NCBI GenBank assembly: GCA_000697665.1
Contig: KL197709.1
Span: 1,735,791-1,799,790 of the forward strand
Reading direction: 5' to 3'
DNA from: Jaapia argillacea MUCL 33604
Taxonomy: Eukaryota; Basidiomycota; Agaricomycetes; Jaapiales; Jaapiaceae
Length of the DNA: 64,000 bases
Shown in pieces: positions 35,717-47,646 of this stretch; the stretch's first letter is position 1; each line of letters opens with the position of its first letter. The position numbers were made by a program, and so were the translations under genes. The notes below the pieces were generated by a model, which saw only the letters and a list, made by a program, of their open reading frames with translations, ran no database searches and was not told where the DNA came from.

Positions 35717-38439
35717 TTGTCTCTTCCCCTGTCTTCGACCGCTATGCGACGTATCGTATCTGCTTTTTCTCGGCGCTCCGAAAAGAACAATTCTGGTGCC
35801 TCGCCAGAACAGAATCAGCACCAGAGTCAAAGCTTGTTCCATCGAAGCCCTAGCAAGCCTTCACGTCATCCGCCTAATGGCCTTATCGCTATCAGCACCC
35901 ACCCATTGCCGGAATTGCAGCCAAGCTCACGCGCGGAGGGCTCATCAGAGTCTTCATCTAGCGGTTCAGCCAGCGTTCGTACACCTGAAGACGATGGTGC
36001 GGGCACAGCGCACGATGTACCGAAGAAGGCGCTGATGGGTTGGCTCACTCGCAAAAAGTCGGCGCCTCCACAACGGTCAACTCCTTCGAGCATTCAGCAG
36101 TGGTCGACGTTGCCGCATTCACCACAGCGGCAACCCGTCGCACAACAGCCCACTCGCCAGGTATCCTATGATCACCATGATTCAGATGACGATACGTCAT
36201 CGGACTCATCGGATGAATCTGGGGGGCCGTTATTCACACCTCGTCATACCGGTGTCAAGATCGCCTCTGCTGCAACCGTTTCGCAGTCGAAGTCTCGCCT
36301 GCAGCACTCAATATCACAACGTCTGATTCCAGTCAGCACACCTCCACCGTGCCTACATTTACCATCCGGCCCTCTGTTCCCTCGATCTTCCAATCCCTCG
36401 CGAAAAATCGATTTTCCGGAAACAACGGAGACGCTTATGTATAGAAATCATTTGCGGCGCCGCCTGCAGGACCCTTCCATCACCGCCTCGGAACTCCAGT
36501 CCATTGTACCCTTCGCATCTAAATCGACGCCGCCACCTAAGGGTCGGGATCGCGCTCAGTTGCCGTATGCGTCGGTTGCGGTACCTGATCCAAAACGCGT
36601 GGAAAGGCACAGTGAAGGGTTGCGCAAGTGGATAGATCGCCCATGTTTCGAGGATCGCATGGTCTTGTGGGAGCCTGATCAAAGCGGTGCGGACTTGAGG
36701 TGGAGGCGAGTGCCAGGAAATGGGAAGGGTTTGGGAGTTGCTGCCATAGAATATTCAGTGGGGTTGGAATGCCTAGCAGGCTTTGAATTCGGAGAAGGGC
36801 CAGCCGACTCTTTATTCTCGCCTTACCCGTCGCCCCTAGCAGATGAGTTGACTATGTCATCTTCCGCGTCGAGCAGTTCATCGCAACTTTCTTGTACGTC
36901 TTCCCGCACTTCACTGTGACCAATTCTGAGACGCTGACCAATACATTTTTAGCCCAAATGGCGCACCATATCCGCAGCGAACCTCCTCTTCCTTCACCCT
37001 TGCGAATTCAGATTGACCCCTCTCCTCTAATTTCGATATCGTTATCCCCTGATTCATCTCCTCTTACTCCTCCGACACACGCATCGCCATTCATTCCCGA
37101 CAAGACAAGTCTCACCGTCCCAGTCCCTCAGCGGCGAGCCAAGCAAGGTGTCCATTTTGCCGAGCCCGAAAAGGACTCTGACGACGACGCAACCGATCGC
37201 ATCCCTTTGGGCTATGCAATGCGGGTAAAGAAACAGCGTGAGGAGAAGGCTCGGTTCCTCCGGGACGAAAAGGAGCGCAGGCTGCTTGAGGATGAACGAA
37301 AAAAGCAGGAGGAGGAGCGGAGGAAGCATGAGGCTGAGAGGAGGGAATGGGAGCGAGAGAAGAAAGCTTGGGAAAAGGAGAAGAAGGCGATTGAGGAAGA
37401 GCGGATGAAGATTGCATACAAGGAGGAACTCGCTGCGTCACGGGCGAGACGGGAGAGGACACGTAACGTGGACAGTGGTACCGATGAACTAGGCAGGATG
37501 GAGGAGAAACACACCAGACCTGCATATGATTCTTCGCGCCCCTCTACTGGACGCCAGGGATCTCTACCTGTCCCCTCGAATACTTCAAGCCCTGCAACTG
37601 GATCTCCGTCTTCTTCAAGACCACAGAGCACCTCTGGTCCGCGATCTCGCCCAACTTCCATCCATTCAGCCGCAGCCTCATCGGAGGATGTTCGCATGAA
37701 GGACCGTGGCCGAAAGAGCAGGCGACAGTCGATGGCATCTGAAACCGGGAGCCATGTCTCATTAGCGCCTTCTACTTACCCTCGACATTCCATCCCGCCA
37801 ATGGTCCCTCCTATGCCCATGATGCCAATGATGCCCGTAGCCGGCTACAACACTGGCATGCCAACCCTTGCGATGGACAATATGCCCCTATTGCCACCTT
37901 CAGCTCCCTTCATGCAAGGAGGCGGCCAGCGTTCTCGTTCTCGTTCTGGCTCAACCAACAACTCGAAGCGGGACAGTTCTATTTCGTCGCGCTCGTCTTC
38001 CAATTCTCGTCCTCAAAATGTGATTTCTTCAAGCCAAAGCGCCGAGCGAGTCGCCTTGCCTTCGAATCGACGACAAACCATGACATCACAAAGTGGTCAC
38101 AGGAGATCATCCAGTGGTAGCGACGAACCGAGCAGATCCGCTAACGGATCTTTGTCAAGCGCATCTCGCAGCTACTCCGGACCAGAAGTCGACCGTCGGT
38201 ATTCTAGCCTTCGTGGTACGACGATGCTGCCCCCTTCTGCCTCACAATCCCAAAGACCCACCATGTATTCGAGTGTTTCCTGGGGTGGGCCTTGGGGTGC
38301 ATATCCCGTTGCTTCTGTTCCTATGACCCCTATGACTCCCACTGGTTTCATGGGTACCCCCATGCCTATGCTTCCCCCTGGTATGGCCTACGGACCAATG
38401 CCTCAACCGGTGAACCCACGACAAAGTGTTATCTTTTAA
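35717..38439 (+). CDS. Large disordered coiled-coil protein, unknown function
   Basis: This two-exon gene encodes about 887 residues (or 878 if translation begins at the in-frame ATG 35744, MRRIVSAFSRR). The single intron is 36894-36952. The N-terminal 220 residues are Ser/Pro/Gln-rich. A folded-looking segment follows: TETLMYRNHLRRRLQDPSIT, ASELQSIVPFASKSTPPPKG and WEPDQSGADLRWRRVPGNGK. Residues about 500-590 form a strongly charged coiled coil (EKERRLLEDERKKQEEERRK; EWEREKKAWEKEKKAIEEER). The C-terminal third is Ser/Arg-rich and ends with Met/Pro-rich repeats (MPMMPMMPVAGYNTGMP; PMTPMTPTGFMGTPMPMLPP). I recall Agaricomycete hypothetical proteins of this layout, but no named domain. A scaffolding or cytoskeletal role is a guess from composition only. 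Confidence 0.78.
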
Positions 38440-39042
38440 TGACTTTTTGATTTCTTTCATGGTGCTATATGGACCTTCTTTTGACGGACCGTTCTTTATC
38501 ATTGACTCGATCCCTGCGCATTCTTCCGGACTTTGGGATCATTGTACCAAAGTCATTTGCATCACACCCATCACCTCACATGCGTTAACTTATAATTTGC
38601 ATGCCGCCGTTCGTTTATCTTCCCGTCCTTCGCCGTTCCTACCCCCCCCATATTTGCCCCCTCCACCCTCCCCCCTTGCATAACATCCTATCAATAGTAG
38701 TATTAGTTACACGTAGTGGTTCTTCGTCGTCTTGTGTAGGTAATAGATCGTGGTTGAGCAAAGAATGCACTGTCGCAGCACTTCTTTCTTTCATTGGTCG
38801 CGTTCAAGTAGTGTTCAACCTTCAGGGACAAAGAAGGGTGAGCCCAAAGTCGAACTGCTGTCGATGATACGCAGTCGATCTGAAGGTCCAATGAAGTTTC
38901 AATTGTCTGGATACCGGTGAAAATCGTAAATGCCATTGCAGTGGGTGGGGGTGTCGCTCGGATGGGAAGTGGTACAGAGAGTGTTACTTGGGATGACGTG
39001 CAAATGCAAAACAAATAAGATAGATGAAAGATACTTAATAAG
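38440..39042. other. Convergent intergenic region
   Basis: This 603 bp lies between the stop of the coiled-coil protein and the stop of the CENP-A gene. It includes C-rich and T-rich tracts around 38620-38700. It would hold both 3' UTRs; no gene or repeat of note is seen. Confidence 0.6.
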
Positions 39043-39759
<717 letters not shown>

Positions 39760-40063
39760 TCAAGAAATATTGTTTATTGCCAGCGTGAATAGAATAGTGG
39801 AAGCAAGAATTGCTGTAAAACAGGAGGTATCGCAAGAGCAAAGCGTTTCGCGTCTCGACGCGTTGGTCAGGTTCAAGTTGGAAGCCCACATCATATCAAG
39901 TCCATATTTGGAAGGCAAAGGCAATCCCTCCCCTCCTTTGTCTTTGTGGCGTCGAAACGTGAACACAGAGGCCACAGTCGACATTTTCCTTTGTTCAACC
40001 TGAAACAACAGCTAGTATCTTTGAGAGAAGAGAGGTAGACAAAATACCAAAATCTATATTTTC
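39760..40063. promoter_or_regulatory. Bidirectional promoter, CENP-A / Gfd2-like gene
   Basis: This 304 bp region lies between two divergent starts. One plus-strand frame is open across most of it (39770-40003), but it has no family character. Cell-cycle promoter elements could be expected for CENP-A; I did not recognise a clear MCB-like (ACGCGT) site, though the sequence gacgcgttgg at about 39858 is close. Confidence 0.4.
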
Positions 40064-41609
40064 ATGCCTTCCGCCGTCGTCACCGGTTATTACAGGTTCT
40101 CCGACATTTTCTTCGAATGGTGAGGTCGAACGACGAGAAACGCTACTCGCCACTCAGAAATTCTAGGCATCAAGTGATCCCCAATCAAGAGGAAATCAGT
40201 CCATTGAAAGCTTTACTCGCTTATGATTCTCTCGTCCATCGAGATCACCCTTTGAGAAAGGAAGGGATAGATGGGATCGAACTTTTCATGGGTGAGTTTT
40301 CCAGTGTCTGGGTCTACAATTCATCCACGAGCTACGAAAAGGGACCTTGCACAACGCCGAAACACGTCTCATGTTCTCATCTGCCCAAGTCGAATATATC
40401 CGATATTGGCTTCACGCCATGAAATTGACGAAGTCGCCCATCCCGATACCCAGTGCTGAATCTCTTCTGACGGAATCTAGCTTGAGAAATGTCTCTCCCG
40501 TCGTTTATAACGATGCTGCCTCTCTGAAGAAGGCCCTGAAGGTGCGGACGCTCAAAACATCTGGGATGTTTGGAACAGCCGCTCCATCTTGCGCTTATAG
40601 ATCATCGAGAAGAATAACAAGCGGCTCAAATTTATCGACGACGTCCTCGTAGGTCGCCGGCACATGTTTGAACGTGTCCGCACCTTCTGGTCTGAGAAGT
40701 CGAGTGCCTGGTGTGCCATGGACTTTGAATCCTGGGAGAAGGACCACACAGTCCTGACAGAGTTCGGCTGGACGATCCATCACTGGGAAAATGGCTCACC
40801 AATTGTGGAGGATGGTCACCTTGTGATTGAAGAGCACAGGTCATACTATAATGGCACATTCGTCCCTGACCACAGAGAGGTGGCATCTCAGCTTATCACT
40901 CTCTGGAGATTCTGACCTATCAAATCCTAGAACTTTCTCTTCGGAGAAACCCACCGTGTCAACAAAAAGGGGTTCAAAGATATAGTATGTGGGATCATAG
41001 AGAAGTGGTCGACCAAACAACCTCTCTTTCTCGTCTTTCATGATCGCAATCAAGACATCAAGTGAGTGACTACCCTCCTTATAAATGGTCTCCCATGTTC
41101 AACATAGTTTAGATATCTGAAGTCGAGCGACGTTGGAGCGCAGCTGGACGGTCTGAACTACGAGCTTCCTGACGTTCTACCCGACGAGGGTCTTTTCGTC
41201 GTCGACACCGCCGATCTTTTCTCCGCCCTGGAAGGGGACTCCGCAGGGTCTCGGAGGAGCTTAGAGCGCGTTTGCCTGTTGCTGGGCATCCCCGTCCGTT
41301 TTCTGCACAATGCTGGAAACGACGCACATGTTTGTCTACTTTGACCTTGTCGAGGTCTTCGTTCTCTGACCTTCCCGTGAACAGTATACTCTCGAGGCGT
41401 TGAAGGCAATGGCCTCGGGAGACCCTGTTGATCTTCAACGGGACAAACGATGGCCAAATAGCACAGCGAAAACGAATGGAATAAAGGTTGAATTCAAGCC
41501 TTGGGAAGAAACCGATGACTACGACGAGGATCTGGAAGCCCTGATGCCTCCCTTAAAGGATGTCGACCTAGGGCCAGCGAATGAGACTCCGGTGAACGAC
41601 GCAACGTAA
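40064..41609 (+). CDS. Gfd2/YDR514C-like DEDDh-fold (RNase H-like) protein
   Basis: This protein of about 425 residues carries the Gfd2/YDR514C C-terminal domain, an RNase H-like fold related to DEDDh 3'-5' exonucleases and to Neurospora QIP. Exons give MPSAVVTGYYRFSDIFFEW, HQVIPNQEEISPLKALLAYD, LVHRDHPLRKEGIDGIELFM and RLMFSSAQVEYIRYWLHAMK. The nuclease-like part has motif I AMDFESWEKDHTVLTEFGW (Asp-x-Glu kept), GTFVPDHREHYNFGETHRVN, and VEKWSTKQPLFLVFHDRNQD. The His/Asp motif is HNAGNDAHYTLEALKAMASG. The C-terminus is acidic (ETDDYDEDLEALMPPLKDVD). The acidic Asp and Glu plus the His-x4-Asp suggest possible catalytic competence. No RNAi gene lies nearby, so a role in RNA silencing is only one option; Gfd2 in yeast is tied to mRNA export. 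Confidence 0.8.
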
Positions 41610-41793
41610 CGTGGATGCTTTGTTAGCTACTTTGTTAGCTACTTTATGGGAGCCTGAATCTGTATTGTCACCGTCATTGCATGTACCATCACTTTCTTCT
41701 CTTCGACACAATCTAAATAGTCACAAAAAATCTCATTCCGCTCAGCAATTATGGTATAATAGTCTACGATCGTATTCTTGGCTCTGAATGGAA

Positions 41794-43615
41794 TCATTCA
41801 TCCTTCGAGTCGTCATCGTCATCGTCATCGTCACCGTCGTCCTCATCATCAGATCTATCGTCAGTTAGTTGACTAGGAGCCAAAACAGCTCTGAAGGTGC
41901 TGTCGTCAGCGGAATAGGAAGTGCGAAGCAGAGATTCGGCTCACTTGTAAATTATACGCAAGATCAAGAAGTACCAGAACAAGTTCAGGACTTGCAGGAT
42001 GAGAATTGGAATAAAGATCTGGTATTGGAGCCATCCAGCCATCCAAACACCCTCTGGTGGATTCCATTGTCTGGTGTGCTCACTACGTATGGTCAGATCA
42101 GGTGATGTATGCCAGAATGAAAATTTGACGTACGGAAGGAGGTCGAATTCATACCAGACAGACCATAACATGACAAGGTTCAGATAATGACGGAAGTATC
42201 TGAGGAAGTAAGTTGTCAGGTCCACTTCAGTTGAAATAAAGAGGTGTGATACTAACGTCCATACGCAGGTGAATACACCGAATGCAACAATTTTTAGTGG
42301 GCTTCCGAGATAATTGAGGAGTTTTGAGAACTATTGGGTGATTGAGTCGGACTTTGGGTAATTATATATTTGATGACGAACCGCCAAGAATGTGTCTGGG
42401 ATATCCATGCTCACGAAGACGGCATTACCCATCAGGGTATGATTGACTAGGTAACTCCAGCTGTAGCAATAATTTAGATATTCCGATCCGATGAAGTCAA
42501 GGGGAAAGGACACACCCAATCAACCACAAGGTAACAATGTGATGAATGACCAATTCCTTGAAATCCTTACGAGGTTTCTCTAGTCCCATCGTGAGGACAA
42601 TGAGCTGTTGCAGCCAGTAGGAGAACTGAACAAGATAGTAGCATTTGAGTTCTGGCTTCATCTGCCATTGCGGATAATCTAGGGGGATCCGTATTATGGG
42701 TCGTCAATCACGAAGAGGGGAAGATGTGCGTACCAAGCCAGAACCACTGCGTGTTGTACCACCATGTCTTCTGTTGAGCCATGATACGCTAGAGGCGGTT
42801 TAGCTACGTCGACAAGAGAGCTCAGTATAAAATACTTACAACACCCCAAACCCCGAAGAACCCCCAATACAACCAAGCATAACCCTGTTCTCCGAATCTG
42901 TCCAACTTGGCTTCTTTCCTGATCCCAAAGTACCGCGCGATTGGCCTGAAGGTCTTCAAGGTGATGAGCTGCCTGATGAATGACCAAACGACCACGTAGT
43001 ATATGATGAACAAAAAGTCATTGTAGCCCTTCTGGTATCGCGGATCATCTGGGGCCGACGTCGGGATATAGTGAGAGATAAAGAGCAGTGGAGCAAAAGG
43101 GTTGGGTAGGTCTGGGGCGACGAAGGGAGCCATGATTGACCAATTGGCCCACAGAATGACGGGTATCATGAGCATTTTGAATGAGGACTCTACAAGACAA
43201 GAGTTGTGAGTTGACAGGCAACGAACGTGTAGTAGTGCGTACCCGGTACAACAACCCATTGTAAGCTGCATAAGTCTGCCAAGAAACCACCAGAGGAAGG
43301 TGTATCTCCCTGCGCTCCCTCAACCGCACGCTTCCGCTTTCCGTTGGCAACGCCGTTCGGGGGTGTAGGACTATTGGACGCGATAGGGCTAATAAAACTT
43401 AGCCAAAGAGTTACGATGACAACGACGCGTGAACCTACGTTTGGGGCGTGAACCCGCCCACAACATGATGAGATGGGTCGGTCCTGCTCAGTGAGGAGGG
43501 ACATATATAATGTGTTGGAGAAGTGTTGCGAAACGTGGACGTACTCAATCTTTTGGAGAGATTCTTGGATCGAACCTGCTCGAGGCCGGCGTTTGGTGGC
43601 GTTGTGCCCTGCCAT
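41794..43615 (-). CDS. LAC1: Ceramide synthase, LAG1/LAC1 type
   Basis: This is an ER multi-pass acyl-CoA-dependent ceramide synthase with a TLC (TRAM-LAG1-CLN8) domain. The product is about 420 residues in nine or ten exons. The start MAGHNATKRRPRAGSIQESL precedes a membrane segment (FKMLMIPVILWANWSIMAPF). Then come YNDFLFIIYYVVVWSFIRQL, GEQGYAWLYWGFFGVWG and MAQQKTWWYNTQWFWLDYPQ. The Lag1 motif reads DFKELVIHHIVTLWLIGWSY with the adjacent His pair needed for activity, followed by NAVFVSMDIPDTFLAFSKLL and FRHYLNLVMLWSVWYEFDLL. The tail is strongly acidic (SDDEDDGDDDDDDDDSKDE). An in-frame ATG at 43654 would add 13 residues; 43615 is chosen because it gives the basic MAGHN start of the family. 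Confidence 0.92.
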
Positions 43616-43668
43616 GTCTTTGCCAGGTAAACGCTCAAGAGCTGACACTGACAAGAAGCAAGAGGTGA

Positions 43669-44040
43669 ATGTTTCGACCTGCGCCGCTGGCTGTTACCAA
43701 AAAGTTGGCGTCGCTTAGCTCTTTCCGTTTAGGGAACTCACCTCCGCCACGGTGCCATCTGATACGACAAATCCATTTTCATACGACTTCATATGTCGAC
43801 GAGATGTCGTCGAGAGAGGCATATGGTGGATATGATAACAACGACGGCGACTCCAGCTCCCCATCAGATACATATATCTCTGGTATCTATTACTCTAATG
43901 GTATATGGCTCTCTAGGATGACCCAGGGGTGGCAAGGTCGGCGCCCGATGACGCCGTGCTCAGAACTAGTATCGGGTCTGGCTGGGATCAAGCCCAATGA
44001 GTTTGTCGGTCAGCTAAACGAAACGCATGGATCAGCTTGA
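43669..44040 (+). CDS. Possible small protein with mitochondrial-like N-terminus
   Basis: This is an uninterrupted frame of 123 codons in the gap between the ceramide synthase start and the kinase-like stop, where it overlaps the last 9 bp of the latter on the other strand. The first 42 residues are Arg/Lys/Ser-rich with no acidic residue (MFRPAPLAVTKKLASLSSFR, RCHLIRQIHFHTTSYV), as in a mitochondrial presequence. The rest is Ser/Gly-rich with SGLAGIKPNEFVGQLNETHG at the end. I do not recognise it. It begins only 53 bp from the ceramide synthase ATG, so it would need a very compact shared promoter. It may equally be a chance frame. Confidence 0.3.
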   Translation: MFRPAPLAVTKKLASLSSFRLGNSPPPRCHLIRQIHFHTTSYVDEMSSREAYGGYDNNDGDSSSPSDTYISGIYYSNGIWLSRMTQGWQGRRPMTPCSELVSGLAGIKPNEFVGQLNETHGSA

Positions 44041-44993
44041 TTCAATGGCGACCATTGCTTGGCATGCAAAATTGGAAGATACATGTACCATGACTTGGAA
44101 ATACAAGCTCCAGGCTGACTCCATTTCCCACTTCAATTCCAGCTTGTTGACACGCCCATCCAGTCTCGTCAGCGCAACATCGAAATCGATGATGACCACT
44201 CTGCCGTCAGCAAGCACAAGGTGATTTCGGGGATTGATATCACGGTGGTGAATTCCAGCTTCGTGGACTCGAGCGAGACTGCGCAAGGCGTTCTGAGCGA
44301 CAGGAACAGTGATGTTACTGACATTAAGTCTCGAAGCGTCAGGGAAATATTCGAGGAGGATGGCGTTGGGGGGGATGGGATCGGCAAGGAATGAAACAAG
44401 CCAGCCGGCGTCCTCGTCGACGTGGAGCTTGAACCAGCCGTAACACTTGGGCACGAAGCCCTTGGCAGAAACACCGTAGTGTAGCAGATGCTCGTAAACT
44501 CGTCGTTCATTCTCAAAGCGTGATTTTCCATCCAACCCATGCTGCGCAAGTTTCTGAATGGCTGGATCGCGCTCGTGACTTCGGTACTGGACAATCGGTT
44601 AGGTGTGAATAGTGACAGTGTTAAACGGACACTCACAACTTTCAGAATGCAAACCTGATTGCGGTAACGGACCTTAAAATCGCCCGAATCATAGTAGGCT
44701 TCCGAATTAAAGCCACCACCCATATCCTGGAGGCAGGTCAACTCCGAACACTCTATCGCAAGCTCCGCCAGCGGGGGCACAGGATCAGAGAGGACGGGGA
44801 AATGATGAATTCGAGGATCGGGGCGCTTATGCTGTTTCCAAACGACGTGGAATGGGTTATCCCCATAAACAGGGAAGTTATTCAGAGGGTTATCGCGAGT
44901 TTGCGCCCACTCCCGACGCGCATTCGCGACTGCCTCTGGGTTAGCATAGCGAGGGTCGGGGAGGTGACTCTTGATAGCAGAAAAATCGTGCAT
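44032..44993 (-). CDS. Fungal protein kinase-like protein
   Basis: This is a protein of about 300 residues with an atypical kinase (protein-kinase-like/APH-type) fold, of a kind often expanded in Agaricomycetes. The N-terminal region (MHDFSAIKSHLPDPRYANPE; ARREWAQTRDNPLNNFPVYG) is followed by a nucleotide-binding part (CILKVV, likely Lys-bearing strand) and, after one intron, KSRFENERRVYEHLLHYGVS. Then come VPKCYGWFKLHVDEDAGWLV and ILLEYFPDASRL. The catalytic loop is HHRDINPRNHLVL and the metal-binding segment is VVIIDFDVALTRL. The third residue of the usual DFG is Asp here (DFD), as in other fungal kinase-like proteins. The tail after VNKLELKWEME looks non-conserved. The substrate is unknown. 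Confidence 0.78.
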
Positions 44994-45473
44994 CGTAGGG
45001 TTGGAGGGAAAAGATAGTATTAGAGGCTAAAAGACAGGGATGGATATAAACATAGTTGAAACGAGAGGTAACGGTATGCCGATGTCCGATGAACCCGGCA
45101 GTCGCAAGAGAAGGGCGGTGATCCACTGAGACGGTTAGGCGCCCCACAGCGAATGCCTCGTCCGGTGGAGATGGGATCCTCGCACTGGCACAGACGGTTC
45201 CCGTAGCGTCGAAAACCAGCCATCGATCCTCGTCTCTTTCTTGAAATGTGTCGCATCTTCAGCTCCTTGCTCCACAGAATCGGCGAGGCAAGCCAGCTGA
45301 TAAGTAGTCCGCAAACGAGAAGCAAAGATGAGCGCCGTGTGTCACCCAAAATAATGATCATATGAACTTCTGATCGCGTGCACGCGTTTCTCTCTCGGCC
45401 TCCTTACACATTTTGCACCTCAGCCTTTGACGATTTCGTCGACGTCTCCGAAGGCCCAGGGAAGACAATAGAA
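44994..45473. promoter_or_regulatory. Divergent promoter region, kinase-like gene / REX3
   Basis: This 480 bp gap lies between divergent starts. A minus-strand frame (45020-45361) is open with a hydrophobic N-terminus (IIILGDTRRSSLLLVCGLLI), but it is not continuous with the kinase-like gene and lacks a recognised domain, so I do not call it a gene. Confidence 0.45.
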
Positions 45474-47418
45474 ATGTTCTCAGTACTGGGATTGTTCCAC
45501 AAACTACCATGTCCAGAAAAGAATAACTGCAAACGGCCAAACTGTATCTTCTCGCACAGACCAGACGTGCCAGAACCTCCACCCATTCACATTCCAGTTT
45601 ACGAGCCAAAACCCATTGCATCTACTTCGACGTCTAGTTCGTCTTCGTCTCCAAAGACTAGCGTGGTCCCCGTGAAACGTCCCGTTGTAAACGAGACACC
45701 ACCCAAGTCGCCCTATATCCCCAACGGAACCTTTAATGGAGAACCACCTCGCAAGCTCCAAAGGGTCGGCACGACTCAGAAATCAATAGCGGTGCCCACT
45801 GCGAGGGCTACCTCGGTAAGTCATTGGCAATGGTATCCAGACCTTACGACGGATCAATGACCCACCAAAGACTGGTGTCCCTATCCTCAAAGTCAATGCG
45901 GCGACCTCTACTGTCGCGATTCCTGTTAGGCAGGTAAGTTGTCTTAGTTCGGACTCCTTGTTTATGAAATGACCGCCCTGCACATCCAGGCAATGCTCAA
46001 GACACTATATGAGCATTTCGCGGTGCTCTACCAACAGATCCTTCCCATGGATCCAACTCTCGCATCAGAACATGCTTTGAAGCAAGAAGAAGAAGTCTAC
46101 AAGAAATCCATGAAACTGACTTACCGTAATGTACGGGTTCCCCTTGTCTGGCATTCATCGTGCTGATTCTCCCGACTCTCTAGGCTGTGATCTCGTCTGT
46201 AGCTGCACTGAAACGACGGGCGGTCCCAGACTCTATATCACACCCCTCAGTCGGAACAGAAGACGAAATAGCAGCACGTGAAGCCACACGCAAGTCATTG
46301 CAAGCCCTCCGTCTCACAAGAGCCCACTTGGAAGTCCTGTTACTGTCCTTAGATGATATGAAGAAGTGGGGTTATATCGTTGATGTGCCAGAAGGTGTGG
46401 TAGGAGGATCCCGGCCCAGCGAAGAGGGGAATATCACAAAATGCGAACGATGTGGCGAACAATTCAAAGTCAAACGTCGCGAGGAAGCTGATGAATGTAA
46501 CTTCCATTGGGGTCGACCTTACTCCAAGACAGTGAATGGTATGTTCGAACTGGGGTAAATTTCTGGATATTAATGGGATTTGATAGGCGAGAAGATGCGG
46601 TTATACAGCTGTTGCTCGAGACCAACCAGTTCCGACGAAACTTGTGCCCGAGGGCCTCACGTATTCTACGAATCGAGCCCTGAGGCTCTGCATAGTCGCC
46701 ATCCATTCTCTCCTACCCGGCCTTCCACTACCGCAAATGGGCGGGATACTGCCTTGGAAGTGGTTGCACTGGACTGTGAAATGATTTACACCACCGGTGG
46801 CATGAGAGTTGCCCGCGTATCGGTAGTCGACGGACACGGAAAAGAAGTCTTTGACGAGCAAGTCAGAATGGATGATGGAGTTGAGATCATGTTCGTCCCT
46901 TCTCTTCTCCTGTCATCTGCGTTTCTGTATGACGTCTGATTACAGAGACTACAACACTCGCTTCTCCGGAATAACCGAGGAAGAGCACTCCAAGGCCCTT
47001 TTGCCACTTGCATCGATAAGAAAATCTCTCGACGCATTCATCAGTTCCCAGACTATTCTGGTTGGTCATGCTCTCGAGAACGATCTGAAAACCTTGCGCA
47101 TGATACATCATCGTTGCGTGGACACAGCAATACTGTTCCCCCACCAAGCCGGGGCCCCGTACCGTCGTTCCCTGAGAGATTTGTCTGTTCCGTTCAGTCT
47201 AATGGTTGTGACATTTAACTGACGCCTCCGATAGGGTGAAGCAGCATCTGGGAAAGGTCATTCAAGCTGGAGGTGGTACATCCGGCCACTCTTCACTGGA
47301 AGATTCGATTGCGACCTTAGACCTCGTCCGATGGTTCGTCTTGAACAAGCCAAAACCGACACCCAAACCAACGCCAAAGCCAACGGAAAATACCCTCTCC
47401 TCTCTTTCGGACCTTTAA
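45474..47418 (+). CDS. REX3: RNA exonuclease 3-like (REX3), DEDDh exonuclease
   Basis: This is a 3'-5' RNA exonuclease of the Rex3 type, which trims stable RNAs such as MRP RNA in yeast. The N-terminus has a CCCH zinc finger (CPEKNNCKRPNCIFSH), followed by a disordered Ser/Pro linker. A helical region (AMLKTLYEHFAVLYQQILPM; EEEVYKKSMKLTYRNAVISS) and a second Cys/His motif (KCERCGEQFKVKRREEADEC with FHWGRP) precede the nuclease. The DEDDh motifs are VVALDCEMIYTTGGMRVARV, IVGHALENDLKTLRMIHHRC, VDTAILFPH and SGHSSLEDSIATLDLVRWFV. The C-terminus has PTPKPTPKPT repeats. The length is about 540 residues with six introns. I chose ATG 45474 (MFSVLGLFHKLPCPEKNN) since it directly precedes the zinc finger, as in homologues. 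Confidence 0.9.
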
Positions 47419-47646
47419 TGGACACAATCTGCATCATGTACCATACCCATTATCCACCAGATACCTGTATTACATCATGATAAACTCGTGAAGACCGCGT
47501 CGATCGGGGCTGTGAAGGAGGATCGTCTGCGGTTTGTCTCTTCTCCAACCGAATGACCGATTGAATCCAGCTCAGGAACGCGCAAAGTTGGCACCTAATA
47601 CAAGTGCAAAACGACGATCAACGAACGTTGCGTATTCGTCACATCA

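Noticed and set aside
37112-37697. Minus-strand frames across the coiled-coil gene
   Set aside because: Antisense of Lys/Glu repeats gives Ser/Phe/Leu-rich open frames; the plus-strand gene explains the region.
41610-41660. Short direct repeat (two copies of ttgttagctactt)
   Set aside because: Only two 13-bp copies in a 3' region, with no target-site or terminal-repeat context; too small to be called an element.
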